64,000 nt of DNA, taken from assembly GCF_018437505.1 (NCBI RefSeq), contig NZ_CP072467.1, positions 4,116,010 through 4,180,009 of the forward strand, in the 5' to 3' direction. The position numbers were made by a program, and so were the translations under genes. Positions 17,738 through 26,604 of the stretch are shown piece by piece. The notes under the pieces are model-generated. The model was not told the origin of the DNA. It saw nothing but the letters and a program-made list of their open reading frames with translations, and did not search any database. This stretch comes from Spiractinospora alimapuensis. Lineage in GTDB: Bacteria; Actinomycetota; Actinomycetes; Streptosporangiales; Streptosporangiaceae. Numbering within the stretch: position 1 is the stretch's first letter; the number at the start of each line of letters is the position of its first letter.

Positions 17738-18652
17738 CTAACCGGGAAGCGCGTAGGTCCCGTCGTCGCGGGGGTCGACGAGGCCGTCGGCGACCAGGGC
17801 GTCCAACGCCCGCTCCCGCTGGACCGGTCGGTCCCAGACGTCGTCCAACGCCGACTTCGCCACGGGGCCCTCGGCGGCGCGAAGCACGGCCAACAGTCGT
17901 CCTCGCACCTGTCGGTCGGTGCCCGCGTACGTCTGGCCCCGCCGGGGTGGGCCCGTGTGCGCGGGGCGTCCGGCCGACTTCCACGCGCACTGCCGGGCGA
18001 TGGGGCAGTCGGCGCACCGCGGCGCCCGCGCGGTGCAGACCAGCGCGCCCAACTCCATGATGGCGACGCCCCAGCGGGCCGCCACCGCCGGATCCTCGGG
18101 AAGTAGCCGCTCGGCGAGCGTGTACTCCTCCTTCTTCGGGGTTTTCGGCGGATACTCAACTCCGCTGTGTAGGCGCGCGAGAACGCGGCGTACGTTAGTG
18201 TCGAGAATGGCATGGCGCTGCCCGTAGGCGAAGCTCGCCACCGCCGCCGCCGTGTACTGCCCCACCCCCGGCAAGGCACGGAGTTCTGTGACGTCTCGGG
18301 GCACCTCCCCCGAGTGCCGCTCGACAATGGCGACGGCCGCCGCGTGCAGGTTCAGCGCGCGGCGCGGATAGCCCAGCCGGTCCCACATGCGCACGGCGTC
18401 CCCGGCGGGGGACGCGGCGAGTGCGGACGGTTCCGGCCAACGGTCCATCCACGCCCGCCACGCGGGAAGGACGCGCACGACCGGTGTCTGCTGCAGCATC
18501 ACCTCGCTGACCAGCACACTCCAGGGCGTCGCCCCCGGAGACCGCCACGGGAGATCTCGGGCGTTGGCCTCGTACCAGGCCAATACGGGAGAGGCATGCG
18601 GATTTTCGGTCGTATGCAATCGGATTCCCTGCGGCGGGTCGAGTATGTACAA
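17738..18652 (-). CDS. mutY: A/G-specific adenine glycosylase MutY
   Basis: Removes adenine mispaired with 8-oxoguanine. 304 residues. The HhH-GPD core is clear: SEVMLQQTPVVRV carries the catalytic Glu, LPGVGQYTAAAVASFA the helix-hairpin-helix, and AILDTNVRRVLAR the catalytic Asp. The iron-sulfur loop is C-x6-C-x2-C-x5-C (CTARAPRCADCPIARQC). The C-terminal NUDIX-like recognition domain is replaced by a short winged-helix-like segment, as usual in actinobacterial MutY. The furthest start is TTG 18652 without a good ribosome site; TTG 18619 is an alternative. Confidence 0.94.
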   Translation of the reverse strand: MYILDPPQGIRLHTTENPHASPVLAWYEANARDLPWRSPGATPWSVLVSEVMLQQTPVVRVLPAWRAWMDRWPEPSALAASPAGDAVRMWDRLGYPRRALNLHAAAVAIVERHSGEVPRDVTELRALPGVGQYTAAAVASFAYGQRHAILDTNVRRVLARLHSGVEYPPKTPKKEEYTLAERLLPEDPAVAARWGVAIMELGALVCTARAPRCADCPIARQCAWKSAGRPAHTGPPRRGQTYAGTDRQVRGRLLAVLRAAEGPVAKSALDDVWDRPVQRERALDALVADGLVDPRDDGTYALPG

Positions 18653-18678
18653 AGGGAGAAAGCCGGAATACTACGCCC

Positions 18679-19428
18679 ATGGCCTCAAGCAGTGGACAGC
18701 CGGTGAGCCCTGAGACCTACTGGCGTCGTCGCGTCGTCGTCCTCGCGGCGGTGCTGGTCGTCGTCGCACTCGTTGCCTGGGCCTGCCAGGCCCAGTCATC
18801 GTCCGGTGACGGAGAGCAGCAGGCCAGTGTGGATCCGGGCTCCGAGGAGGACGGCGAGGGCGACGAGGGCTCCGAGGACGAGGAGTCGCCCGAGGAGGAC
18901 GAGGATACCGCTGACGCCGAGGACGAGGAGAACGGCGACTCCGACGGCGACGGAGACGGCGGTGGCTCCGGCGGTTCCGGTGGCGGTTCGGGTGGCGACG
19001 GTGAGGCCGCCCCGGACATCCCGGCGCCGCGGCAGGCCAGTGACCCGTGCCGTCCGCAGGACATCGTGGTCACGGCGGAGGCCGACGAGAGTGACTACGC
19101 GAGCGGGGAGGAGCCCACGTTCTCGTTGTCCGTCGTCAACCTGGGCGAACAGACCTGCACCGTGGACGTCGGCCCCGCGACGATGGAGCTCGTGGTGAAG
19201 TCCGGCGACGACCGCGTGTTCTCCACCGCGGACTGCGTCGACAACGGCAGCCGCAACGAGGAGCTGGAGCAGGGACGACCTCTCACGACCACCGTCACCT
19301 GGGACCGGAAGCGTTCGTGGGAGGACTGCCGCGACGACGACAAGAACGCTGGCTCGGGCACCTACCAGGCGGAGTTGCACAGCATCTACGACAACGGCGC
19401 CGAACCCGTGGTCTTCCGTCTGAAGTAG
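18679..19428 (+). CDS. Membrane-anchored protein with acidic stalk
   Basis: 249 residues. A single membrane segment at residues 18-36 follows basic RRR. Next is an extremely acidic Glu/Asp stretch (about 45-90), a Gly/Ser linker (about 93-107), and a folded extracellular part with four Cys that looks like an immunoglobulin-like beta sandwich (DIVVTAEADESDYASGEEPTFSLSVVN... in outline). The membrane segment contains a Cys (AWACQA), but it is not a convincing lipobox. It is divergent from mutY, with starts 26 nt apart. The family is known to me only as a hypothetical surface protein. The stalk-plus-sandwich reading is inference. Confidence 0.8.
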   Translation: MASSSGQPVSPETYWRRRVVVLAAVLVVVALVAWACQAQSSSGDGEQQASVDPGSEEDGEGDEGSEDEESPEEDEDTADAEDEENGDSDGDGDGGGSGGSGGGSGGDGEAAPDIPAPRQASDPCRPQDIVVTAEADESDYASGEEPTFSLSVVNLGEQTCTVDVGPATMELVVKSGDDRVFSTADCVDNGSRNEELEQGRPLTTTVTWDRKRSWEDCRDDDKNAGSGTYQAELHSIYDNGAEPVVFRLK

Positions 19429-19677
19429 CCGTCGAGGACGTCGACCGGGACAGCGCCGACGTCGGGGAAGGCGGTGGGCGACCTCGCGCGGTTGGTCGAC
19501 CGCTGTCACGCCGCGCTTCCCCCGGCGGGCGTTGGTCGCGCGGGGCGCCAAGCGCCGGGACCGGGAATGGGGATCTCGGCGAAGCGTCGGCCCGCACCGC
19601 CGTGCCCGCGGGCGCCGCCGCGTCGATCCCTCCGGAGCCGTCCGCCGCGCGCGTACCGTGCCCGGATCGAACCGAGG

Positions 19678-19706
19678 GCCGGCCGAGGACAACGGCCCCG
19701 GCCGGC
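19678..19706 (-). terminator. Hairpin at the 3' end of radA
   Basis: GCCGGCC at 19678-19684 pairs perfectly with GGCCGGC at 19700-19706 around 15 nt, ending 4 nt beyond the radA stop. Position suits a terminator for the minus-strand gene, although there is no T-run. The rest of 19429-19677 is GC-rich with no supportable gene. Confidence 0.4.
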
Positions 19707-19710
19707 GGCC

Positions 19711-21069
19711 CTACTCGGTGGCGCCGGAGATGGCGCGGTCCAGGGCGCCGCGGAGATCGTCCACCCCGATGGACTGGATGCCGGGGACGGGCGCCTCACT
19801 GTGGCGGGGCACGATGGCGTGGGTGAAGCCGAGCCGGGCCGCCTCGGCGAGCCGGCGTGGGACGCCGCTGACCGCGCGGACGTCACCGGCGAGGCCCACC
19901 TCACCGATGGCGACGATGCCACGGGGCAGGGCGACGTCGGTGACGGAGCTCGCCAGCGCCAGGGCCAGGGCGAGATCCACGGACGGTTCCCCCAGTCGGA
20001 CACCGCCGACGGTCGCCGCGTAGACGTCGGTGTTCGCGATGCGCAGGCCGGCGCGTCGTTCCAACACGGCCATCACCATGGCCACCCGGGACGCGTCCAG
20101 TCCGGACGTCGCGCGCCGGGGCTGGGGCAGGGCGGTCGGGGCGACCAGTGACTGGACCTCGGCGATGAGGGGGCGGCGCCCCTCCAGAGTGACGGTGACG
20201 CACGATCCGGAGACCGGGTCGTTGCGTCGGGTGAGGAAGAGTCCGCTTGGGTCGGGCAGTCCGAGGAGGCCGGAGTCGGTCAGTTCGAAGCACCCGATGT
20301 CGTCGGTCGGGCCGTAGCGGTTCTTCACCGCCCGCAGGAGCCGGAGCCGGGAGTGGCGATCTCCCTCGAACTGCAGCACCACGTCGACGAGGTGCTCGAG
20401 TACCCGTGGTCCCGCGATGCCTCCGTCCTTGGTGACGTGGCCGACGAGGACGGTCGCGATTCCGCGCGCCTTGGCCTGACGGATGAGCGTGGTGGCGACC
20501 TCCCGGACCTGGGTGACCCCACCGGGCGTGCCCACGACGGAACTGGCGCTCATCGTCTGCACGGAGTCCACGATCAGGAGCCGTGGGCGGATCTCCTCGG
20601 CGTGGCTGAGCACGGTCGCCACGTCGCCCTCGGCGGCGAGGTACAGGGACTTCGACAACGCCCCGAGCCGGTCCGCGCGCAGACGGACCTGACTGGCGGA
20701 CTCCTCACCCGTGACGTACAGGACGGGGCCCGCGTCGGCACAGAGGGCCGCGACCTCCAGCAACAGGGTGGACTTGCCGACCCCCGGCTCGCCGGCGAGC
20801 AGCAGAACCCCGCCGGGGACGATTCCCCCACCGAGGACGCGGTCCAGTTCCTCCATGCCGGTGGGTATGGCGTGCGCCGCCTCGACCCCGATCTCCTCGA
20901 TGGGTTGCGCCGGGGCGGTGACGCGCGCCGGGGCGACACCGCCGGTAGCCGGCGCGCCCGTCTCCTCCACGCTGCCCCACGCCTGACACTCCGGGCAGCG
21001 CCCGACCCACCGCGGGGTGGTCCATCCGCACTCCCCGCACCGGTAACTGGTCTTCGCCGACTTCGCCAT
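19711..21069 (-). CDS. radA: DNA repair protein RadA
   Basis: 452 residues; RecA-related ATPase that drives branch migration during recombination repair. A four-Cys zinc finger opens the protein (YRCGECGWTTPRWVGRCPECQAW, i.e. C-x2-C...C-x2-C), followed by the ATPase with Walker A GEPGVGKSTL, the RadA-specific KNRYG motif and a C-terminal Lon-protease-like domain (GIVAIGEVGLAGDVRAVSGVP). The frame runs further upstream to 21414, but ATG 21069 (MAKSAKTSYRC) is the family start. In many actinobacteria disA follows radA; here no disA is found after it. Confidence 0.96.
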   Translation of the reverse strand: MAKSAKTSYRCGECGWTTPRWVGRCPECQAWGSVEETGAPATGGVAPARVTAPAQPIEEIGVEAAHAIPTGMEELDRVLGGGIVPGGVLLLAGEPGVGKSTLLLEVAALCADAGPVLYVTGEESASQVRLRADRLGALSKSLYLAAEGDVATVLSHAEEIRPRLLIVDSVQTMSASSVVGTPGGVTQVREVATTLIRQAKARGIATVLVGHVTKDGGIAGPRVLEHLVDVVLQFEGDRHSRLRLLRAVKNRYGPTDDIGCFELTDSGLLGLPDPSGLFLTRRNDPVSGSCVTVTLEGRRPLIAEVQSLVAPTALPQPRRATSGLDASRVAMVMAVLERRAGLRIANTDVYAATVGGVRLGEPSVDLALALALASSVTDVALPRGIVAIGEVGLAGDVRAVSGVPRRLAEAARLGFTHAIVPRHSEAPVPGIQSIGVDDLRGALDRAISGATE

Positions 21070-21130
21070 AGATGGCACGCTAGTCGCTCCCGGGGACACG
21101 CTCCGCCGCCCGGTGGGGGGATGTGGACGC

Positions 21131-21832
21131 CTACGGGTACTCGCGCCACCACAGGTTGACGGCGTAGTCGACGCCGAGGCCGGGATGCGCCGCGATGATC
21201 TCCGCCGCGAGCCTGGGCGGGAACTCGATCCGGACCACCGACTCGAAATCCGCCCGGGACTCGAATTGCCACCGAATGTCCAGTGAGCGGCGCTGGAATC
21301 CCTGGGTGCCCCAGAATCGCTCCACGCGGTCCGGGCGATAGTCCGGAAGGAATCGGCGAAACCAGGAACCGAACGTACTGCGGCTCGCGTCATTGTCAAT
21401 GACGAAGGCGACACCGCCGCGGCGCATCACGCGTCGTAGTTCCGCCAAACCCGGTTCACAGCCGGGACCGAAGAAGTAGGCCCATCGCGCGTGGGCGACG
21501 TCGACTGAGGCGTTTGCCACAGGGAGTTCCTGTGCGACCCCAGTATGGACGGCGACGTTGCCCATCCGCGCGACCCGGGTTCGGGCGGCGGACGCGAGCG
21601 CGGAATGCGGCTCCACGCCGGTGACGTTGTAAGCGGTGTGCGCGAACAACGGGAGGTGGAATCCTGTCCCGCAGCCGATGTCGACGACGTGTCCCGCGTC
21701 CCATGGCCGGATCTCACGCATGGCGGACGTCAGGACACCATCCGGATCCACGGCACGATTCTCGATCTCGTATGTGCGTGGATTCTTCCAGATATTCGGG
21801 CTCGGTACAGCCCCCCGAAGCGCATGGACCAC
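21131..21832 (-). CDS. Class I SAM-dependent methyltransferase
   Basis: 233 residues. Motif I is VVDIGCGTGFHLPLF, followed by the acidic end of strand 2 in VTGVEPHSAL, motif III around LPVANASVDVAHARWAYFFG and the FVIDNDAS strand. The substrate is unknown; the family resembles small-molecule methyltransferases. GTG 21832 has no clear ribosome site, so the start is tentative. It is divergent from the sugar-phosphate isomerase gene with 58 nt between starts. Confidence 0.85.
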   Translation of the reverse strand: MVHALRGAVPSPNIWKNPRTYEIENRAVDPDGVLTSAMREIRPWDAGHVVDIGCGTGFHLPLFAHTAYNVTGVEPHSALASAARTRVARMGNVAVHTGVAQELPVANASVDVAHARWAYFFGPGCEPGLAELRRVMRRGGVAFVIDNDASRSTFGSWFRRFLPDYRPDRVERFWGTQGFQRRSLDIRWQFESRADFESVVRIEFPPRLAAEIIAAHPGLGVDYAVNLWWREYP

Positions 21833-21855
21833 AGTTCGAGACTAGTCTTGGGGGA

Positions 21856-21883
21856 TTGGTCGTTTGCCGCCGCGCAATAAGGT
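21856..21883 (+). promoter_or_regulatory. Promoter for a probably leaderless isomerase transcript
   Basis: TTGGTC (21856-21861), 16-nt spacer, TAAGGT (21878-21883). The start codon GTG 21891 comes 7 nt after the -10 hexamer, where transcription should begin. Confidence 0.5.
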
Positions 21884-21890
21884 TGATCGC

Positions 21891-22799
21891 GTGAGCCCAA
21901 TCCAGGTCCCGGGCGCCCCCGTGGTGTTGTCTACGGCGTCGGTCTATCCGGAGAAGACTCCGGTGGCCTTCGAGATCGCCGCACGCCTCGGTTACGACGG
22001 CGTGGAAGTCCTCGTGTCGTCCGACCCCGTGAGTCAGGACGTCGACATGTTGCGGCGCCTGTCGGACTACCACCAGGTGCCGGTGCGCGCTGTGCACTCG
22101 CCCTGTCTGGTGGTCACCCAGCGGGTGTGGGGGCGTGACCCGTGGGAGAAACTCTTACGTTCCAAGGAGATGGCGGAGGCGCTCGGCGCGGAGGTCGTCG
22201 TGGTCCATCCCGCCTTCCGCTGGCAGCGGGACTACGCCCGCGAGTTCGAGGCGGGCGTGGAACGAATGCGTGAGGAGACCGCCGTCACGTTCGCGGTCGA
22301 GAACATGTATCCGGTACGGATGCGGGGCAAGGAGGTCTCGCCCTACGCGCCGGACTGGAACCCGCTCGAGCGCGACTACCCCGACATCACCCTGGACCTG
22401 TCGCACACCGCGATGTCCGGTTCCGACGCAATGGACATGGCCAAGCAGCTCGGTGACCGACTGAGCCACGTCCACGTCGCCGACGGTCTGGGTGGACAGA
22501 ACCTCGACGAGCACCTGATCCCCGGCCGCGGCAACCAGCCCTGCGGAGAACTGCTGGAACACCTGGCGTCCAAGGGGTACGAGAACCAGTTGGTGCTCGA
22601 GGTCAACACCCGCAAGGCCGCCAACCGTGAGGCCCGCGAGCTGGAACTGGCCGAGGCACTCGCCTTCACCCGACTGCACTTCGCGGGAGCCGCGCAACGC
22701 CCCCGCCGAACCCCCGACGGCGCCGGTGCCGCGCCCGACGAGGACCCGCACCGCACCTGGCGGGTGAGCCCCGACGGCACTGTCGTCGGCGCGGGCTGA
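21891..22799 (+). CDS. Sugar phosphate isomerase/epimerase (xylose isomerase-like TIM barrel)
   Basis: 302 residues, AP-endonuclease-2 / xylose-isomerase-like fold. Metal-ligand blocks: [37 protein letters not shown] with the conserved Glu, [12 protein letters not shown] and LSHVHVADG. Same family as mycobacterial Rv0498, which is likewise near proC. Substrate not known. GTG 21891 is chosen over TTG 21864 because of the family start and promoter spacing. The C-terminal ~35 residues are Pro/Arg/Asp-rich and probably disordered. Confidence 0.87.
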   Translation: MSPIQVPGAPVVLSTASVYPEKTPVAFEIAARLGYDGVEVLVSSDPVSQDVDMLRRLSDYHQVPVRAVHSPCLVVTQRVWGRDPWEKLLRSKEMAEALGAEVVVVHPAFRWQRDYAREFEAGVERMREETAVTFAVENMYPVRMRGKEVSPYAPDWNPLERDYPDITLDLSHTAMSGSDAMDMAKQLGDRLSHVHVADGLGGQNLDEHLIPGRGNQPCGELLEHLASKGYENQLVLEVNTRKAANREARELELAEALAFTRLHFAGAAQRPRRTPDGAGAAPDEDPHRTWRVSPDGTVVGAG

Positions 22800-22897
22800 C
22801 TCCCGAACCCCTCCTCCCCTGACGTCCTCTGTGGTGTCGCACCCGGTCATGCGGGTGTGTTCCGTGTGACGTCGCCGAGCCGGGGGATACCCATGCC

Positions 22898-23683
22898 ATG
22901 ACCGGCGTGTGGTCGGACGCGGTGCTCCGCGCCGACGAACTGCGGGTACGCCTCGGCGGAACCGAGGTCCTGCGCGGTCTGTCCTTCGAGATTCCCGCTG
23001 GTGCGGTGGTTGGCCTGCTGGGGCCGAGCGGTTCCGGCAAGACCACCGTGATGCGCGCCGTGGTCGGGGCCCAGACGATCGCCGGTGGCTGGTTGTCCGT
23101 GCTCGGACGTCCCGCGGGTGATCCCGCGTTGCGCCGGCTGATCGGATACGCCGCGCAGACACCGGCCGTGTACGGCGACCTCACCGTCCGGCAGAACCTG
23201 CGCTACTTCGCGTCGGTGCTCCGCGCGCCTCGGGGCGACGTGCGACGGGTTCTCGCAGAGGTGGCGCTGGAGGACGAGTCCGGGCGACGCGTCGACCGTC
23301 TCTCGGGTGGGCAGCAGACCCGAGTGAGCCTCGCCGTCGCCCTGTTGGGGACGCCACGGCTCCTGGTCCTGGACGAGCCCACGGTCGGGCTCGATCCGGT
23401 CCTGCGTGAGGAGCTGTGGGCCATCTTCCGACGCCTGGCGGACCGGGGCAACACGCTGCTGGTGTCCAGCCATGTCATGGACGAGGCCGAGCGGTGTGAC
23501 CGGCTGCTGCTTCTGCGTGGCGGTGAGCTGGTCGCCGCGACGACCCCCGACGAGCTCCGCGGCGCCACCGGGCGTGCGGACATGGACTCGGCGTTCCTCG
23601 CCCTGATCCGCGGGAATGGCGGGGGGAATCGAAGGCGGCCGGACGGGGACGAGCACGGTGACCGGGGAGGCGACCTCGGATGA
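22898..23683 (+). CDS. ABC transporter ATP-binding protein (DrrA-type)
   Basis: 261 residues. Complete nucleotide-binding domain: Walker A GPSGSGKTTVM, Q-loop near AAQTPAVYGDLTV, signature LSGGQQTRVSLA, Walker B LLVLDEPTVGLDP and H-loop VSSHVMDEAER. It belongs to the ABC-2/DrrA-like exporter class and overlaps its permease gene by 4 nt. The substrate cannot be told from sequence; drug or lipid export is the family norm. Confidence 0.93.
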   Translation: MTGVWSDAVLRADELRVRLGGTEVLRGLSFEIPAGAVVGLLGPSGSGKTTVMRAVVGAQTIAGGWLSVLGRPAGDPALRRLIGYAAQTPAVYGDLTVRQNLRYFASVLRAPRGDVRRVLAEVALEDESGRRVDRLSGGQQTRVSLAVALLGTPRLLVLDEPTVGLDPVLREELWAIFRRLADRGNTLLVSSHVMDEAERCDRLLLLRGGELVAATTPDELRGATGRADMDSAFLALIRGNGGGNRRRPDGDEHGDRGGDLG

Positions 23684-24411
23684 GTCCGACCCTCACCTGG
23701 GCGACGGCCGTGCGGATCCTTCGCCAACTGGCGCACGATCCGCGCACCATCGTGATGATGTTGCTGGCGCCGCCCTTGCTGCTCTTCCTGATGCGCTACG
23801 TGTTCGACGACGAACGCTTCTTCGACGAGATCGCGCCCAAGCTCATCGCGATCTTCCCGTTCCTGGTCATGTTCCTCGTCACGTCGATCGCGACTCTCCG
23901 GGAGCGGCGCAGCGGCACGCTCGAACGGCTGATGACGCTGCCCATCGGAAAACTCGACCTGTTGGTCGGCTACGCGGTGGCGTTCACTCTGTGCGCGGTC
24001 GTCCAGGTGTCCCTGGTCCTCCCCGTCGCGTTCGCGCTGGGGTTGGACATCGCGGGATCGGTGCCCGCGTTGGCCGGGATCGCTCTCATGGACGCGGTTC
24101 TCGGGGTGGCGTTCGGGCTCTTCCTCAGTGCTTTCGCACACACCGAGTTCCAGGCCGTCCAGTTCCTCCCCGCGTTCGTCCTGCCCCAGATCCTGTTGTG
24201 TGGCCTGTTCACCCCCCGCGACTCGATGAACGTCGTCCTGGAATGGATCTCCAACGTGCTTCCCCTGTCCTACGCCGTTTCCGCGATCGACGGCGCGACC
24301 CAGTCCACGGAGTTCACCTCCGACGTGTGGGGCGACCTCGCGGTGGTCGCGGGCTTCATCGCGGCGGCGCTGGTGCTCGGGGCCGTGACGCTGCGTCGCC
24401 GCACCCGTTGA
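23680..24411 (+). CDS. ABC-2 type transporter permease
   Basis: 243 residues with six membrane segments in the ABC-2 layout: RQLAHDPRTIVMMLLAPPLLLFLM at the start, the loop RERRSGTLERLMTLPI typical of the family, and the C-terminal CGLFTPRDSMNVVLEWISNVLPLSYAV with the conserved LPLSYAV/I-type block. Partner of the ATPase just upstream. Together they form a minimal exporter, inserted between the isomerase and proC. Confidence 0.92.
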   Translation: MSPTLTWATAVRILRQLAHDPRTIVMMLLAPPLLLFLMRYVFDDERFFDEIAPKLIAIFPFLVMFLVTSIATLRERRSGTLERLMTLPIGKLDLLVGYAVAFTLCAVVQVSLVLPVAFALGLDIAGSVPALAGIALMDAVLGVAFGLFLSAFAHTEFQAVQFLPAFVLPQILLCGLFTPRDSMNVVLEWISNVLPLSYAVSAIDGATQSTEFTSDVWGDLAVVAGFIAAALVLGAVTLRRRTR

Positions 24412-24491
24412 ACGCCGTAGTGGTGGCGGGGAGCCCGGACCTGGGTCGGTCACCGGCGCGGTTACCGTGGAGGGACTCAGGGGGTGGATTG

Positions 24492-25295
24492 ATGATCGCG
24501 ATTCTTGGTGCGGGAAAGATGGGCGAAGCCCTGATGTCCGGTCTGCTGGGCAGCGGCACCGACCCGTCCACGGTGCTGATCACGGAGCCGCGGGACGACC
24601 ACGCGGCCCAGATCAGCGCGAAGTACGGCGTCGAGGCCGTGCCGGCCGACGTCGCCGTCACGCGCGCGGACACGGTGATCCTCGCGGTGAAGCCGCAGTC
24701 CATGAGCGCGCTGTTGCGCGAGGTGGCCCCCCTGGTCCGCGACGACCAACTCCTCGTGTCGATCGCGGCCGGGATCAGTACCGAGTCCGTGGAGCGGCAC
24801 CTGTCCACCGCCGGACGCAAGGCCGCCGTCGTCCGCGCGATGCCGAACACGCCCGCCCTCGTCGGCCAGGGCATGACCGCGATCGCGGGGGGGACCCACG
24901 CCCTCGAGGAGCACCTGGACCAGGCCCGGCGGCTGCTGGAGACCGTGGGGGAGGTCGTCCGCGTCGCTGAGTCGAGCATGGACGCGGTCACCGCGCTGTC
25001 GGGCAGCGGCCCGGCGTACTTCTACCTCATGGTGGAGAGCATGGTCGACGCCGGTGTCCTGGAGGGCCTGCCCCGGGACACGGCCGAACGCCTCGTCGTC
25101 CAGACCATCAGTGGCGCCGCCGCCATGCTGCGGGAGTCCGGTGACGACGCCGTGGTGCTCCGGCGCAACGTCACCTCGCCGGCCGGGACCACCGCCGCGG
25201 CGCTCCGCGAGCTGGAACGCTCCGGGTTCCGGTCCGCCGTCGCCTCGGCGATAGAGGCCGCCCGTAATCGGGGGCACCAGCTCTCCCGAGAGTGA
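24492..25295 (+). CDS. proC: Pyrroline-5-carboxylate reductase
   Basis: Last step of proline synthesis, NAD(P)H-dependent. 267 residues: Rossmann motif ILGAGKMGEAL, then AVKPQSM, VRAMPNTPALVGQGMTAIAGG and the signature VTALSGSGPAYFYLMVESM ... RRNVTSPAGTTAAAL. An open frame reaches back to 23616 through the permease region, but ATG 24492 is the clear family start. Its neighbourhood (isomerase, proC, then small HTH gene) matches the mycobacterial Rv0498-Rv0500A order, with extra genes inserted. Confidence 0.96.
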   Translation: MIAILGAGKMGEALMSGLLGSGTDPSTVLITEPRDDHAAQISAKYGVEAVPADVAVTRADTVILAVKPQSMSALLREVAPLVRDDQLLVSIAAGISTESVERHLSTAGRKAAVVRAMPNTPALVGQGMTAIAGGTHALEEHLDQARRLLETVGEVVRVAESSMDAVTALSGSGPAYFYLMVESMVDAGVLEGLPRDTAERLVVQTISGAAAMLRESGDDAVVLRRNVTSPAGTTAAALRELERSGFRSAVASAIEAARNRGHQLSRE

Positions 25296-25412
25296 CGCTC
25301 GACACTCTCGTCGCTTCTCCACACCGGGAATTGGGTGTTGGCGGCGGTGAACAACGGCCAGGTAAGGTTGTGATCACTGTCATCCCAAATGCCGGCGGTG
25401 TGAGGAGAGGTT

Positions 25413-26591
25413 ATGGGCGATTCGCTGCTGGTCTCATGGGATGAGGGGCTGACCTCCTACAACTTCGGTCCCCAACACCCCATGGCACCGGTCCGGGTGG
25501 AGCTCACCATGGAGCTGGCGCGCTCCCTGGGCGTGCTCGACGCCCCCGGTGTCTCCCTCAACGGCTTCGCACCGGCTACCGCCGAACAGTTGGAGATGGT
25601 GCACAGCCGCGCCTACGTCGACGCGGTGCGCCTGGCGGGGGAAACCCTGCGGCCCGACGACGCCCACGCCCTGGGGACCACGGACAACCCCGTCTTCCCA
25701 CACATGCACGAAGCCTCCGCGCTCGTGGCCGGTGGGTCCATCGCCGCGGCGCGCGCGGTGTGGACGGGGGAGGCGGACCGAGCCGCTAACATCGCGGGCG
25801 GCCTGCACCACGCCATGCCGGAGAGCGCCTGGGGATTCTGCGTCTACAACGACGCGGCGCTCGCCATCGCGTGGCTGTTGGACCAGGGAGCGAAACGTGT
25901 CGCCTACGTCGACATCGACGTGCACCACGGGGACGGGGTCCAGACGGCGTTCTACGACGATCCACGCGTCCTGACGATCAGCCTGCACGAGTCCCCGGTC
26001 ACCCTCTTCCCGGGAACCGGGCGCCCGAGCGAAATCGGTGGACCCGAGGCCGAGGGGTCGGCGGTGAACGTCGCCCTGCCCGCCGGGACGGACGACGCCC
26101 GGTGGCTGCGCGCGTTCCACGCCGTCGTGCCGCCGCTGCTGGAGGAGTTCCAGCCGGAGATCCTGGTGACCCAGCAGGGCTGCGACACCCACGCCCTGGA
26201 CCCGTTGGCCAACCTGATGTTGAGCCTCGACGGGCAGCGTCTGGCCTACACGGCCATGCACGACTTGGCGCGCCGTACGGCGGGAGGGCGCTGGGTGCTA
26301 CTCGGCGGCGGTGGATACGAGGTGGTCCGGGTCGTTCCGCGCGCGTGGACGACCCTGCTCGCCGAGGCGGCCGGGGTCCCGTTGCCCCCCGAGACCGAGA
26401 CACCGGAGTCCTGGCGTACGTTCGCGATGGAACGCACGGGAGAGGTGCCCCCCACGGCGATGACGGACGGACGCAGTCCGAGCTTCACCCCGTTCGAACG
26501 CGGCTACGACCCGGGCGACCCGGTGGACCGGGCGATCCAGGCGACCCGCGGCGCGGTGTTCCCCTCACACGGCATCGACCCCCATCTCTAG
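25413..26591 (+). CDS. Histone deacetylase-family (AcuC-like) deacetylase
   Basis: 392 residues, class I/II HDAC fold. Zinc and charge-relay residues are in place: GGLHHAMPESAWGFCVYND, YVDIDVHHGDGVQTAFYDD and a later GCDTHALDPLANL, GGGGYEVVRV. AcuC-type enzymes deacetylate acetyl-CoA synthetase and other proteins; the exact substrate here is inferred. GAGGAGAGG precedes ATG 25413. A TAAGGT -10 element lies at 25363-25368, with the short dyad GTGATCAC just after it. Confidence 0.9.
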   Translation: MGDSLLVSWDEGLTSYNFGPQHPMAPVRVELTMELARSLGVLDAPGVSLNGFAPATAEQLEMVHSRAYVDAVRLAGETLRPDDAHALGTTDNPVFPHMHEASALVAGGSIAAARAVWTGEADRAANIAGGLHHAMPESAWGFCVYNDAALAIAWLLDQGAKRVAYVDIDVHHGDGVQTAFYDDPRVLTISLHESPVTLFPGTGRPSEIGGPEAEGSAVNVALPAGTDDARWLRAFHAVVPPLLEEFQPEILVTQQGCDTHALDPLANLMLSLDGQRLAYTAMHDLARRTAGGRWVLLGGGGYEVVRVVPRAWTTLLAEAAGVPLPPETETPESWRTFAMERTGEVPPTAMTDGRSPSFTPFERGYDPGDPVDRAIQATRGAVFPSHGIDPHL

Positions 26592-26604
26592 GATCGGGGA
26601 TCTG

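Noticed and set aside
25369-25383. CRP-like site before the deacetylase gene (GTGATCAC)
   Set aside because: Only the left half resembles TGTGA; the right half matches TCACA poorly.
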